A stretch of DNA of 25,664 nt from contig BFEA01000134.1 of assembly GCA_003427395.1 (NCBI GenBank), positions 2,859,147 to 2,884,810 on the forward strand, read 5' to 3'. Positions 9,101 through 17,109 of this stretch are shown piece by piece. Each line of letters begins with the position of its first letter. Within the stretch, counting starts at the first letter, position 1. Below the pieces are notes generated by a model, which was not told the DNA's origin, searched no databases, and worked only from the letters and a program-made list of their open reading frames with translations. Source of the DNA: Chara braunii (lineage: Eukaryota; Streptophyta; Charophyceae; Charales; Characeae). The position numbers and the translations under genes are program-made.

Positions 9101-9592
9101 GACAAATTGATTAAAGCCCACGAGAAATTTCTGCTGTCCATTGTGGAAAAAGCTCTTCTTGGGGAGCAGTCCCAGCAACTCTGCAGAACGCTCTTCTCTA
9201 TGTTCGACCTGATGCTGAGATTCCGGGGCTTCGCAGATCGGCTGTACGAGCGGGCAAGAGATTTGCAGAGCAGGGATGAGAGGGCATCGAGAGAGACACA
9301 GAGAAGGTCGACCACGAGTTCGCTCTATGGGTTAGCGGCGGAGGAGGCGAAATCAACGGCTGCGGCTGCCGAGATGGAGAGCTCTGAGTCCTTCTTGACA
9401 GCGATGGGGGATCATATGGACAAGATCGCGATGGAGTACACTGCGCTCTTCGACGAGTTCATTGCCAAACTCCCGCTGCAGCACCACACGGGGCTGAAGT
9501 TTCTCTCCTTCCGTCTGGACTTCTCGGAGTTTTACTCTCGGCGAGCGATCCTTCCTCAAGGAGAGATGGCTCAGCTGAAGCTCAGTCGATGA
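6140..9592 (+). CDS. GCP3: Gamma-tubulin complex component 3 (GCP3/Spc98 homologue)
   Basis: With GCP2 and gamma-tubulin, GCP3 forms the small complex that assembles into the gamma-tubulin ring and nucleates microtubules. In plants it acts at the nuclear envelope, on cortical microtubules and in the phragmoplast. Residues 6-26 and 57-134 (IRIIGSRITPSLA, AMAFADLHRKL, NRWALLHMLNSI) match the GCP3 N-terminal helical region, which in the family binds MOZART1. The GRIP1 domain begins near 332 (LVRDVLYTCQGIDG, RKLCELGWLYRRVR, GTVGQAFCAALQEEL), is broken by an insert at about 440-576, and resumes at YLSLRRLAVWL. GRIP2 covers about 770-1135 and ends in LKFLSFRLDFSEFYSRR. At 1150 residues it is far longer than usual plant GCP3 (about 840). 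The excess is Gly tracts (31-44, about 207-229, 516-534, about 918-931), Pro, Gln and Asp/Asn runs. TGA at 6134-6136 is in frame just upstream, so 6140 is the first possible ATG. The frame has no intron. Identity is very secure. Confidence 0.96.
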   Translation: MGGGRVEWLVLQLVRRFLLDRSALEIGGPLGGGGGGGGGGGGGGCDSNGTPTGTPRVNAAFEYAIRIIGSRITPSLATDENGVVEAIKRRLVMERRTADAMAFADLHRKLASATGSGRLENRWALLHMLNSISEDQRRGYTSDTRGSAIPFCSTLSLAAARGGLPLLTVRSASSLSTPTDRSTPTPLSSCVAGGGKIAPRSLDDYQRGGVGGGGGRGGGGGGGGLSAEEEPFALAGAPRGGGRIGATIRRPRPKLELPWDESDVIPPQRGEPSPPPPPPHTYSPFPQSPLPPHAHLQHQQQQQQLLYQHPRIAAFQKYVELRRSGYGVPEAALVRDVLYTCQGIDGRWIKWSEEADGYVLVVGSEAPVPPAVVTRLRKLCELGWLYRRVRAHVTDNLERGRGQIEAIGTVGQAFCAALQEELAEYYRLLAVLEAQAHNAIPLDGQFDERAPEIARSGGGSRGYYSSSGSKHAASSNHADDENSRANDEGDDRRENDDDNDDLNGNNGNNANVKNXXXGXXGXXGXXGGGGGGGGGGGGKDAQTAAAGSGRGSGSGKEVAVGTSLADGAGSGGGGGAYLSLRRLAVWLAEPLRRMRLMAVLVDTCKDMKGGALAAAIHIHAQHGDPFVRAFMAQLLRRVCSPLFDMVKRWVLEGELDDSHGEFFVVADRSVSDEGLWRECYRLHGKMLPPFIPASLARRIFRTGKSINFLRRCCRDQGWEDATAEAVAAVGKSVVGIGYGDTAALEKLVEEAAARIDLRLIKIMFDKFRFRDHCLAIKRYLLLGQGDFIQYLMDLVGSELSLPAGKISAFKLTGLLESAIRASNAQYDDGEVLDKLRVKMMAHVDGDKGWDVFSLEYLTTMPLSTIFTENVMKLYLRIFNFLWRLKRVEHALSATWQTMKPNAAVARGDRHPSSSCVGASGGGGGGGGGGGGPLSKARQALGGVLRRCQTLRSEMNHFVTNLQYYVMFEVLECSWADFLSEIEVANDLDKLIKAHEKFLLSIVEKALLGEQSQQLCRTLFSMFDLMLRFRGFADRLYERARDLQSRDERASRETQRRSTTSSLYGLAAEEAKSTAAAAEMESSESFLTAMGDHMDKIAMEYTALFDEFIAKLPLQHHTGLKFLSFRLDFSEFYSRRAILPQGEMAQLKLSR

Positions 9593-10235
9593 CAACCAAT
9601 CAGGCCCGCCCATGTGTGTGTCCGTGATACGCTAGTGTGCACCGACCAGCCAGCTTTTGTCAGATAACAGAGAACCTGTGTTGTTCCAATCCTCATGGAG
9701 TCGAGACGAGTCGATGACACACAACCAATCAATCAAGCCCATGCGTGTGCTCGATACACTCGTTGCTCGTGTGAGTGACTGCTGTGTTATTAGTGAACAG
9801 CACCTGCGTTCGAATCCTGATGGAGTCGAGAGGCGAGAGAGTCGATGACGACCAATCAAGCCCAGCCCACGTGTGTGCCACGTGTGTGCCACGTGTGTGC
9901 GTAATACACTCGCGACTGAGGAATAGCTGTTGTTAACGAACAGAACCTGTGCTCGTTCGAATTCTCATGGGGGCAATCCTGATGGAGTCGAGAGGAGAGA
10001 GAGTCGATGACGANAGGAATAGCTGTTGTTAACGAACAGAACCTGTGCTCGTTCGAATTCTCATGGGGGCAATCCTGATGGAGTCGAGAGGAGAGAGAGT
10101 CGATGACGACCAACCAAGCCCAGCCCACGTGTGTGCCACGTGTGTGCGTGATACACGTGAATGCTGACTAGCTGTTGTTAACGAACAGAACCTGAGCTCG
10201 TTCGGATTCTCATGGGGGCAACAGTCGTCGATGAT
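9585..10235 (+). repeat. ~128-bp tandem repeat starting at the GCP3 stop codon
   Basis: The anchor GTCGATGAC or GTCGATGAT recurs at 9585, 9710, 9841, 10003, 10099 and 10227. Units share ACCAATCAAGCCC, CACGTGTGTGCC, GATACACTCG, TTAACGAACAGAACCTG and ATGGAGTCGAG. The first anchor overlaps the last codons and TGA of GCP3 (stop 9590-9592), so the gene's terminal Ser-Arg-stop is part of a repeat unit. The 10003-to-10099 step is probably an assembly artefact. The array would form the 3' untranslated region and downstream sequence. Confidence 0.85.
9919..10109. other. Probable assembly artefact: exact 95-bp duplicate around a single N
   Basis: 9919-10013 and 10015-10109 are identical base for base and separated only by an N at 10014. 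Real neighbouring units of this array differ at several positions. The pattern suits two overlapping contig ends joined without merging. Confidence 0.85.
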
Positions 10236-10960
10236 ACCCAGCCTTCTTTCCCCTTGACACAGCCGGCAGTGAGTCGGCAGGAGACAGTGTCACGGCCTTG
10301 GTAGGCAAGCGCACAAAAGTTTTAGCAAACAGCAGAACATGGGCTCCAATCCTGATAGATTCGGAATTGATGACCAGCCTTCTTTCCCCGTGACACAGGC
10401 AGTAGTGAGTTAGCAGGCAGGAGACACTGTCACGGCAATGAGTTATCAGGCTGAGGGCTGAGCAGGCAGATAGTGTCACAGCCTTGGTAGTAGGCAAGCA
10501 CACAAGGATGTTAGCAAACAGCAAGCAGATTCACGAGTTCAAATGCCTGATAGAGTCAGAATTGAAGTGATGACCACCACCACCACCACCACCACCACCC
10601 ATCTTTCGCGCAGGCGGTGAGTCATCAGCTGGTCGANCTTTCGCGCAGGCGGTGAGTCATCAGCTGGTCGAATCCTGATAGATTCACAAATGATGACCGG
10701 CCTTCTGTCCCCGTGACACAGGCAGTAGTGAGCTAACAGACAGGAGACACTGTCACGGCAATGAGTTATCAGGCTGAGCGGGCAGATAGTGTCACAGCCT
10801 TGGTAGTAGGCAAGCACACAGGGATGTTAGCAAACAGCGAATGCCTGATAGAGTCAGAATTGAAGCGATGACCACCACCACCACCACCCATCTTTCGCGC
10901 AGGCGGTGAGTCTCATCTGCAGTCACGGTCACAACCGTAGTAGCTGAGGTCACAGAAGAC
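10227..10960 (+). repeat. Tandem repeat of ~140-290 bp, three diverged copies
   Basis: Copies begin near 10236, 10372 and 10695 with ACC(A/G)GCCTTCTTTCCCC and TGACACAG. They share CAGGAGACA-TGTCACGGC, GTGTCACAGCCTTGGTAG, GATGTTAGCAAACAGC and TGCCTGATAGAGTCAGAATTG. Two copies end in a (CAC)n tract followed by ATCTTTCGCGCAGGCGGTGAG. Shared pieces with the upstream array (CCTGATGGAGTCGAG against CCTGATAGATTCGG) suggest a common origin. No gene is present. Confidence 0.8.
10603..10671. other. Probable assembly artefact: exact 34-bp duplicate around a single N
   Basis: 10603-10636 and 10638-10671 are identical and separated only by an N at 10637. This is the same signature as at 10014, and it also points to unmerged contig ends. 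Confidence 0.85.
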
Positions 10961-11214
10961 AGGAGTAAGTAAGCTGAGAATTGCACTGATTCTGCTCTTA
11001 TGAAAAGTTATTGATGAAACCAACCCAGAATCAATAAAGCCGGCCGGCCAGATATAAGGTGGGAAATAGAGGAGAATGAACAGAGAGGGTGATGAAAGGT
11101 GGGGCGAGGAAGGGGTCTGAGGAGAACACAGGAGAGGTAGTTCTGAGTGAGCAGTGAAAATGCCACTGACGAGGCTGCTGCTATGTATATATAGATTGCT
11201 ACACGACCGCCGGA

Positions 11215-11540
11215 GGAGAGAAAGGGAGGAGAGAGGAGACCGACGAGCAGATATAGAGGCAGCGAGAGAGTGGGAGAGGGAGAGATGGGGTCGGGAGGCG
11301 AGAAAGGTAGGCGAGAGGAGAGAGACGAGCAGACAGAGGCAGCGAGAGAGTGGGAGAGAGAGAGATATGAGGTCGGGAAGCGAGAAAGGGAGGAGAGAGG
11401 AGAGAGACGAGCAGACACAGAGGCAGCGAGAGAGATGGTGTCGGGATGCGAGAAAGGGAGGAGAGAGGAGAGAGACGAGCAGACACAGAGGCAGCGAGAG
11501 AGTGGGAGAGAGAGAGATATGGGGTCAGGAAGCAGATAAC
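11215..11540. repeat. Purine-rich tandem repeat, four units
   Basis: GACGAGCAGA recurs at about 11242, 11324, 11406 and 11474, with flanking GAGGCAGCGAGAGAG and GCGAGAAAGGGAGGAGAG. Periods are 82, 82 and 68 bases. The plus strand is almost entirely purine. Long open frames through it are compositional. It leads directly into the GA array. Confidence 0.85.
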
Positions 11541-11620
11541 TCATCGTGGGAGGAGGGAGACGGCGAGAGAGAAGGAAGAGGCGAAAGAGGCAGGGAGGTG
11601 GTAGGCATGAGTGCACGTGC

Positions 11621-11623
<3 letters not shown>

Positions 11624-11712
<89 letters not shown>

Positions 11713-12407
11713 NNNNNNNNNNNNNNNNNNNNNNNNNNNNNNNNNNNNNNNNNNNNNNNNNNNNNNNNNNNNNNNNNNNNNNNNNNNNNNNNNNNNNNNN
11801 NNNNNNNNNNNNNNNNNNNNNNNNNNNNNNNNNNNNNNNNNNNNNNNNNNNNNNNNNNNNNNNNNNNNNNNNNNNNNNNNNNNNNNNNNNNNNNNNNNNN
11901 NNNNNNNNNNNNNNNNNNNNNNNNNNNNNNNNNNNNNNNNNNNNNNNNNNNNNNNNNNNNNNNNNNNNNNNNNNNNNNNNNNNNNNNNNNNNNNNNNNNN
12001 NNNNNNNNNNNNNNNNNNNNNNNNNNNNNNNNNNNNNNNNNNNNNNNNNNNNNNNNNNNNNNNNNNNNNNNNNNNNNNNNNNNNNNNNNNNNNNNNNNNN
12101 NNNNNNNNNNNNNNNNNNNNNNNNNNNNNNNNNNNNNNNNNNNNNNNNNNNNNNNNNNNNNNNNNNNNNNNNNNNNNNNNNNNNNNNNNNNNNNNNNNNN
12201 NNNNNNNNNNNNNNNNNNNNNNNNNNNNNNNNNNNNNNNNNNNNNNNNNNNNNNNNNNNNNNNNNNNNNNNNNNNNNNNNNNNNNNNNNNNNNNNNNNNN
12301 NNNNNNNNNNNNNNNNNNNNNNNNNNNNNNNNNNNNNNNNNNNNNNNNNNNNNNNNNNNNNNNNNNNNNNNNNNNNNNNNNNNNNNNNNNNNNNNNNNNN
12401 NNNNNNN

Positions 12408-12447
<40 letters not shown>
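11624..12447. repeat. (GA)n microsatellite interrupted by an assembly gap
   Basis: AG repeats fill 11624-11712, Ns fill 11713-12407, and GA repeats fill 12408-12447. The true length and content of the middle are unknown. The array on both edges suggests that the assembler failed within a long GA tract. Confidence 0.95.
11713..12407. other. Assembly gap (695 N)
   Basis: Only N is given here. Reading frames that cross it cannot be interpreted. Confidence 0.99.
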
Positions 12448-12448
<1 letters not shown>

Positions 12449-12980
12449 CGTTGTGCTGATGCTCTACCCGTTTGGTTTCTCAGACCGGCTGGCAATGATT
12501 TTGGAAAGCCTGCATCCAGTTTCTCTACTGTTTGCTCACAGTTCTCTATGCTGCTCTGCAGAGAGAATGTTATGCCTTGTTGATATTGGACCAATCCTGT
12601 GGGTCCTCCGTTTGTTGGTACGGCTAGTGCTGCTGTATATCATGCCTATCACTGGATCGTCCTTGTCTATCTGCTCTGATGATTGTCCATAACTGGGTTC
12701 ACCCCCTCAATTCTTCCCTTACACGCCTAAAAACAATGGTGGTCCTTGGCTTCAAGAATAAACCGAATGGGAGGTGGCACCGGTGGGGCACCGGCCGTTT
12801 GGGAAGTTCCAAATTGGTTTTCGGGTGCCTCGCGCAGTTCACTGAGGGTACTTGGGCGGGGCAGCACAGGGCGCACGGTGTTCGGGAACTTTCCTTTCTT
12901 TTCCCTTCACTGTGGGGCCGGGTGCGCATGCAGAAGCTTTGTGGTTCTGTGATTCGCAGACACGGCAACATCTACACACG
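12448..12980. other. Non-repetitive stretch without a recognised gene
   Basis: The sequence is of mixed composition. Both strands have short open frames. The minus-strand frame at 12450-12590 reads plausibly protein-like but enters the GA array and has no domain I recognise. A repeat remnant is possible. Confidence 0.4.
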
Positions 12981-13067
12981 TGCGGATACGACTATGGTGG
13001 ATGCAGTCATGCCTTTTCTGTGGATTTGTGTGCAGGGAACATGACGACACACATGAACACCCACACA
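12981..13067 (+). pseudogene. Possible C2H2 zinc-finger relic
   Basis: In the frame starting at 12981 the translation contains C-G-Y-x3-G-C, then S-H-A-F-S, then M-T-T-H-M-N-T-H-T. This recalls one TFIIIA-type finger (C-x4-C-x3-F-x5-L-x2-H-x3-H). The first Cys spacing is two residues too long and the Phe-to-His spacing is three too long. No second finger or linker follows. The frame runs on into GGA and CA repeats. It may be a decayed fragment or chance. Confidence 0.25.
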
Positions 13068-13174
13068 TGTGTGTCCCGGTGTTCGGGTGACGGCACGAGG
13101 AAGATGACGACATTGATGAGGCTGACCATGGAGGAGGAGGAGGAGGAGGGAGGCGGACAAGGGACAATGAGGAG

Positions 13175-13238
<64 letters not shown>

Positions 13239-13239
13239 C
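13175..13239. repeat. (CA)n microsatellite
   Basis: A CA tract of about 65 bases with two interruptions near 13223. Confidence 0.95.
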
Positions 13240-14270
13240 GTCAGTGGTGGAGGAGGAGGGACAAGAAGGAGCGAGGAGGAGGAGGAGGGATGAGAAGGAG
13301 CAAGGGGAGGGGAGAGGGTGGCACGTTCTTTTGAGGGGAACACTCACACAGACGTGTGTGCACACATTGACAATATGGGGGGAGGAGGAGGAGGAGGAGG
13401 AGGAGGGAGGAGTGAAGAGGACGACGATGACCATGGAGGGAGGTCGATGGTGGATGGAGGCGAAGGAGGGAGGAAGGCGACGCAAAGGAGGGAGGAGTAG
13501 GGAGGAGCGGTACATGTTTGCACCGGAGGCAATGGTGATGGTGAGGAGGTCGACCACGGTTGAAGGGGAGGAGGAGGGAAGACGAGGAGCAACGTGAAGG
13601 AGGGAGGAGGAGGATTTGAGTAGTAGTAGGGAGGAGTAGAGAGGACAATAACTATAACGATAAAGGGAGGAGGATTGCAGTCGAAGGCTAAAATGATGGA
13701 GCAGGATAGAGGATGGAGGCTGAAGGAGGGAGGAGCACGACGGCCATGGATGGAGCAGGAGGGAGGAGGGCGATGAGCGTGGATGGAGGAGGGAGTAGGG
13801 AGGACACAAAGTGTAACGATAAAGAGAGGAGGATTGACGACAAAGGCGATGACGGATGAGGATAGAGGATTGAGGCCGGGGGAGGGAGGAGCATGACGGC
13901 CATGGGTGGAGGAGGAGGGAGGAGGGCAACGAGGATGGAGGGGGGAGGGGGAGGGGAATGAGCACGGAGGGAGGAGGGCAACGAGCACGAAGAGAGGAGG
14001 GCAACGAGCACGGAGAGAGGAGGCCAACGCACACGGAGGGAGGGGGGCGACGAGCATGTATGGAGGAGGAGGGAGGAGGGCGGCGAGTTTGGATGGCAGA
14101 GGAGGGAGGAGCATGATGAGCATGGATGGAGGAGGGAGGGGGGCAACGAGCATGTATGGAGGAGGAGGGAGGAGGGCGACGAGCATGGATGGAGGAGGGA
14201 GGAGGGTGGCGAGTGTGGATGGAGGAAGAGGGAGGAGGACGGCGAGCATGGATGGAGGAGAAGAGAGGCT
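13240..14270. repeat. Polypurine GGAGGAGGG minisatellite, ~1 kb
   Basis: The plus strand is dominated by GGA and GGGA words. From about 14050 it is organised in ~36-45 base units built on GAGCATGGATGGAGGAGGG. The strand asymmetry is extreme. Runs of G2-G4 spaced by A could form G-quadruplex or triplex structures. The minus strand shows long Ser/Pro/His-rich open frames (SSSIHARRPPP repeats) that simply mirror the repeat. I see no gene. Confidence 0.85.
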
Positions 14271-14369
14271 CCTTCAGGACAGTGCAAGAGACACACAGAC
14301 GGCGAGACAGTCTGGCACAGTCATGCTGTTTTTTTGTTCTTTCTTCTGAAGTTGTGTAAACATTGGTCA

Positions 14370-14465
14370 GATTGAGTCCTTTTAAAGGAGGACACAAACA
14401 GATTCAGTCCTTCTAAAAGGAGGACACAAACAGAGATTGAGTCCTTCTAAAAGGAAGACACGATC
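14370..14465. repeat. Three ~32-bp tandem units with internal palindrome
   Basis: Units starting near 14370, 14401 and 14434 read GATTGAGTCCTTCTAAAAGG followed by AGGACACAAACA, or close variants. In the first the core TCCTTTTAAAGGA is a perfect palindrome. In the others it is nearly so. Each unit could form a small hairpin. Confidence 0.8.
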
Positions 14466-14609
14466 TGGAAACTGAATTTGTGATCCTGCAGTTTGAAGGG
14501 CCAAGCCTTTTTTTTTTGCGATGCATTAAAAAGTTGAATATAACTTTTATTTCACCAAAGGTCGATTAAATGCTAGAAAGCTATGCTTGCAGGGGTCTCC
14601 TGTATAGCC

Positions 14610-14912
14610 TTAGGAGTAGTGGTAGGTAGGTACTAGGTAGTGAAAGAAAGATATGCTCCATGATGACATGGAAGAATGCCAGTTAAAAACATATGTGAGG
14701 TGAGAGAAAAAAAATATGGCTGTCCCCCGACGAGGAGAAGGCAGCTTTTTCAGGGGAAAAAAAAAAAAAAAACCAATTGAAAAGAAGAGTGACTAGGGAG
14801 GCAACGCTGTTGTATCTGCCATTGGAGCGCCTTAGTCACTCTTCATTTTAGATTCCCCCCCCTTCCTCTCCCCCCCCCCCCCCTCCCCCCCTAAAAAGCT
14901 GCCTTTTTCAAA
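14610..14912 (-). mobile_element. Host repeat carrying the empty site of the 2835-3479 element
   Basis: The reverse complement of 14690-14755 joins AAAGCTGCCTTCTCCTCGTC directly to GGGGGACAGCCATA. At 2815-3495 the same two blocks flank the ~640-bp element. The matching T-rich flank and TCTCTCACCTCACATAT extend the similarity. This copy also holds an inner inverted repeat: GAAGAGTGACTA at about 14785 pairs with TAGTCACTCTTC near 14832, and AAGGCAGCTTTTT at about 14739 pairs with AAAAAGCTGCCTT near 14893. The host repeat is thus itself a foldback. Confidence 0.7.
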
Positions 14913-14970
14913 AAGAATGTCAACAGGTTGTTTGTGGGCATGATGTAGGTGGAGTTGTTGTTCGAAGTCT

Positions 14971-15136
14971 GGGGCCAAGTCCCACTAACAGCGTTGAGCT
15001 ACCTCAACGCCTGAATCTGGACGTGTTTGTGGAGATGTGCAGTTCAGGAAACTCAGCACCATTTCTGCACATCTCTGGAAAAGAGTCCACATTCAGGCGT
15101 TGAGGTAGCTCAATACTGCTAGTGGGACTTGGCCCC
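14971..15136. mobile_element. 166-bp MITE-like foldback with GGGGCC termini
   Basis: The 52-base arms at 14971-15022 and 15085-15136 are reverse complements with only about five mismatches (GGGGCCAAGTCCCACTA at the tips, GTTGAGGTAGCTCAA inward). Inside, GAGATGTGCAG pairs with CTGCACATCTC, leaving a loop of about 20 bases. The termini match the family at 5282-5380. No coding capacity is present. Because the arms are so well kept, it is probably a recent insertion. Confidence 0.85.
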
Positions 15137-15162
15137 TGGACTGGCTACCTTCTTCCCCCGAA

Positions 15163-15329
15163 TACAACGTACGGTCATTATAGCCGTCTGGAAAACGGGT
15201 CCAGCGTTCCTGATACAGAATGATTCAAAAAACAGTTAGCAGGAACCAGAAAACCAGAAATAAGACCAGGAATAAGACCAGGACCTGCCAGCATTGATTA
15301 CTCTGGGTTCAGAGGATTGACTGAGCAGG
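15163..15329 (+). repeat. Dispersed two-module structured repeat, copy A
   Basis: It begins with a half-copy of the 5102 hairpin (15163-15187). Module 1 follows (15188-15218: CTGGAAAACGGGTCCAGCG). Module 2 is at 15284-15329 (CCTGCCAGCATTGATTAC to GACTGAGCAGG). Both modules recur in the same order and orientation at 22547-22706. Module 1 alone recurs at 15724 and 19339. Confidence 0.7.
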
Positions 15330-15723
15330 TTGTTGTAGAGCGCTGCTGATGACAATCTTCTCCCTCCGGCTATACTCGTCCACCCAATCTAACCTTCCTT
15401 TAAAAGGAAAAAACCTCTATCGAGGAAAGGCAATCTCCAATCGCTGCTGGCCGTGTACAGCACTCCTGTCCTTGGAGACACGAGGGAACCACAGGGGGCC
15501 ACCAGTGGGTCCTCTCGTCTCTCCCTCCTTCTCTGAACGGGCCTTCCGCCCGGATGAGCTCGCCGTGACCGTATGTTGTATTGGGGGGAAGACTGTAGTC
15601 ACGCAGGCGCCTGTTGACATATCTTTTTTTGTTTTTGTTTTTTTTGTTTGACATCCGTCGGTGTTCACGGTCCTACAGGGAGGGAGGTGATACGAGCATC
15701 CCCGGGTAGCACCCACTTTAGAT
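15330..15723. other. Non-coding spacer
   Basis: No gene is recognised. A T-rich stretch lies at about 15622-15650. The short open frames on both strands have no domain. Confidence 0.45.
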
Positions 15724-15787
15724 TGCTCCTCTCTATTTGTGGGGAGCAGCACCTGCTGCAAACCGGGCGGGTCCAGCGCCCCATACA
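15724..15787 (+). repeat. Dispersed structured repeat, copy B (module 1 only)
   Basis: TGCTCC and GGAGCA pair around a ~13-base loop, followed by ACCTGCTGCAAACCGGG and GTCCAGCG. The second hairpin carries a mismatch here (GCTGCA instead of GCTGGA). The rest is close to copy D at 19339. Confidence 0.75.
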
Positions 15788-16447
15788 GAAAATTACGTGA
15801 GTAGCGAAAATTACCCGGCTTCGGCTGCAGATGAAACACTGATCCTGACTAGACTTCAGTGCCATGATGGTGATCTTGTGCGTTGTCCTGGGTACTGCGA
15901 GGCCAGCCGTGTCTCCCCTGGGGGACACCAGGGGGTGTCATAGGCTTATCCCTCAGTCTTTGGAGCTCATTTTTTGAAGGCATGCAGAGGAGAGAAGAGC
16001 AGCAGCCATGACTCCTCTGGGGGGGCACTAGAGGGGGGTCTGACTGTCCTCATTTTGGAGTAGTATGTGCCAGGAACCAGGCCTAGCGTCCTTCTAGCGG
16101 CTTTGATTTTCCCTGGGCCCGCTGGGAAGTGTCACGTCGTACCCTTTGCAGTTCTTAAGAGTATAGAGATATTCAGAACCCACTCAGAGGCTTGGGCCAT
16201 TACATGCCCTGCAGCCAGCTGTCGCAGAGAGGGAGACTTCGGGGATGAGCATAGCCTGTCTGCTGCAGATTACCTCTCCGGGAGGCACCGAGGAGGAGGT
16301 TGCTGCTAATCGTATGAGAGGGCCTCTCGGGTGGCGATTGTTGAAATTTATTGTGGGTGGGGCGAAGGAGGAGACTTGCAGATGTGAGCTTTTTTTTTTT
16401 TTTTTTTTAATACAAAACAAACACGTCCTCCTTTAAATCCTGCCTCG
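15788..16447. other. Non-coding spacer with short palindromes
   Basis: No gene is recognised. GTGTCTCCCCTGGGGGACAC at about 15909-15928 is a near-perfect palindrome, and a diverged relative lies about 100 bases further on. A T-run is at 16389-16408. Confidence 0.45.
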
Positions 16448-16523
16448 TGCTCTGTCCTTGGCTGAAGTGGTGCTTAGGCTGAAGTGTTGTGCTAAGCTCA
16501 ACACTTCAGCCAAGGACAGAGCA
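16448..16523. repeat. Near-perfect 76-bp hairpin
   Basis: The left arm at 16448-16477 (TGCTCTGTCCTTGGCTGAAG and onward) pairs with the right arm at 16492-16523, its reverse complement with about three differences. The loop is 14 bases. The loop side repeats GGCTGAAGTGTTG, which can pair alternatively with CAACACTTCAGCC, so two exclusive folds exist. The size and pairing fit either a small foldback element or a small-RNA hairpin precursor. Transcription is not shown. Confidence 0.8.
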
Positions 16524-17084
16524 TAAGGAGGGAAGGGGTTGGGGAAATCTGAGGGGGGTGACTCGGTGGCAGCGGGAAGGAGGGCTCATTGTGGGTCCAG
16601 TCATTGAAAACCAGTCTACCCAGATCATGATCGTCTCTAATCTCTTCTGGAATCTGCCCGTTATCAGACGTGTCTCCACTACGTTCCACTCTGGCTATGG
16701 ACCCCCCCCTTCTTCCCTTCCAAACAGTCTGTGCAGAAGGAGGTGATCACTGGCCTGACGTCCCCGACCTGCATGTACGGGTTCAATCAACTGTGGTGTC
16801 AGTCTGTCCCAATCTCCGTGTCAGATCCATCTGTGTCTGTTGTTGGATTTGTTCTGTAATCTCAACTCCTTCCACCTGCACCTTCTGGAGGGTCAAGAGA
16901 CATCTTTGCCCCGAGAGGGCCCCATAGAAATAACCACCTTCCCAGTCTATACATGTTCTCAGTGAAGGTTGAACCTTCCTTTTTGGGCGGCCAGTGAGAA
17001 ATCTTCTCCGTTTGGAGGTTCGAGTATTGTACGAGCTACGACACTCCAGGGACCGAAGAATTTGAAAAATCAAATAACAAAATT
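16524..17084. other. Non-coding spacer
   Basis: Mixed-composition sequence with short open frames on both strands. No domain, RNA gene or clear repeat was recognised. Confidence 0.45.
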
Positions 17085-17109
17085 CTTGAGTCGTTTCAAT
17101 GCTAGGCTC

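Noticed and set aside
11033-11038. AATAAA as the GCP3 polyadenylation signal
   Set aside because: It lies about 1.4 kb past the stop codon beyond two tandem arrays. Use by GCP3 is possible but has no support.
12450-12594. Possible minus-strand exon next to the GA array
   Set aside because: It reads somewhat protein-like, but no domain, splice signals or homologue could be recognised.
11008-12692. Very long frames on both strands through the GA array
   Set aside because: They cross 695 Ns and dinucleotide repeats, so openness is an artefact.
12907-14397. 496-codon minus-strand frame rich in Ser, Pro and His
   Set aside because: It is a translation of the GGAGGAGGG minisatellite and the CA tract. 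Several frames on both strands stay open there for the same reason.
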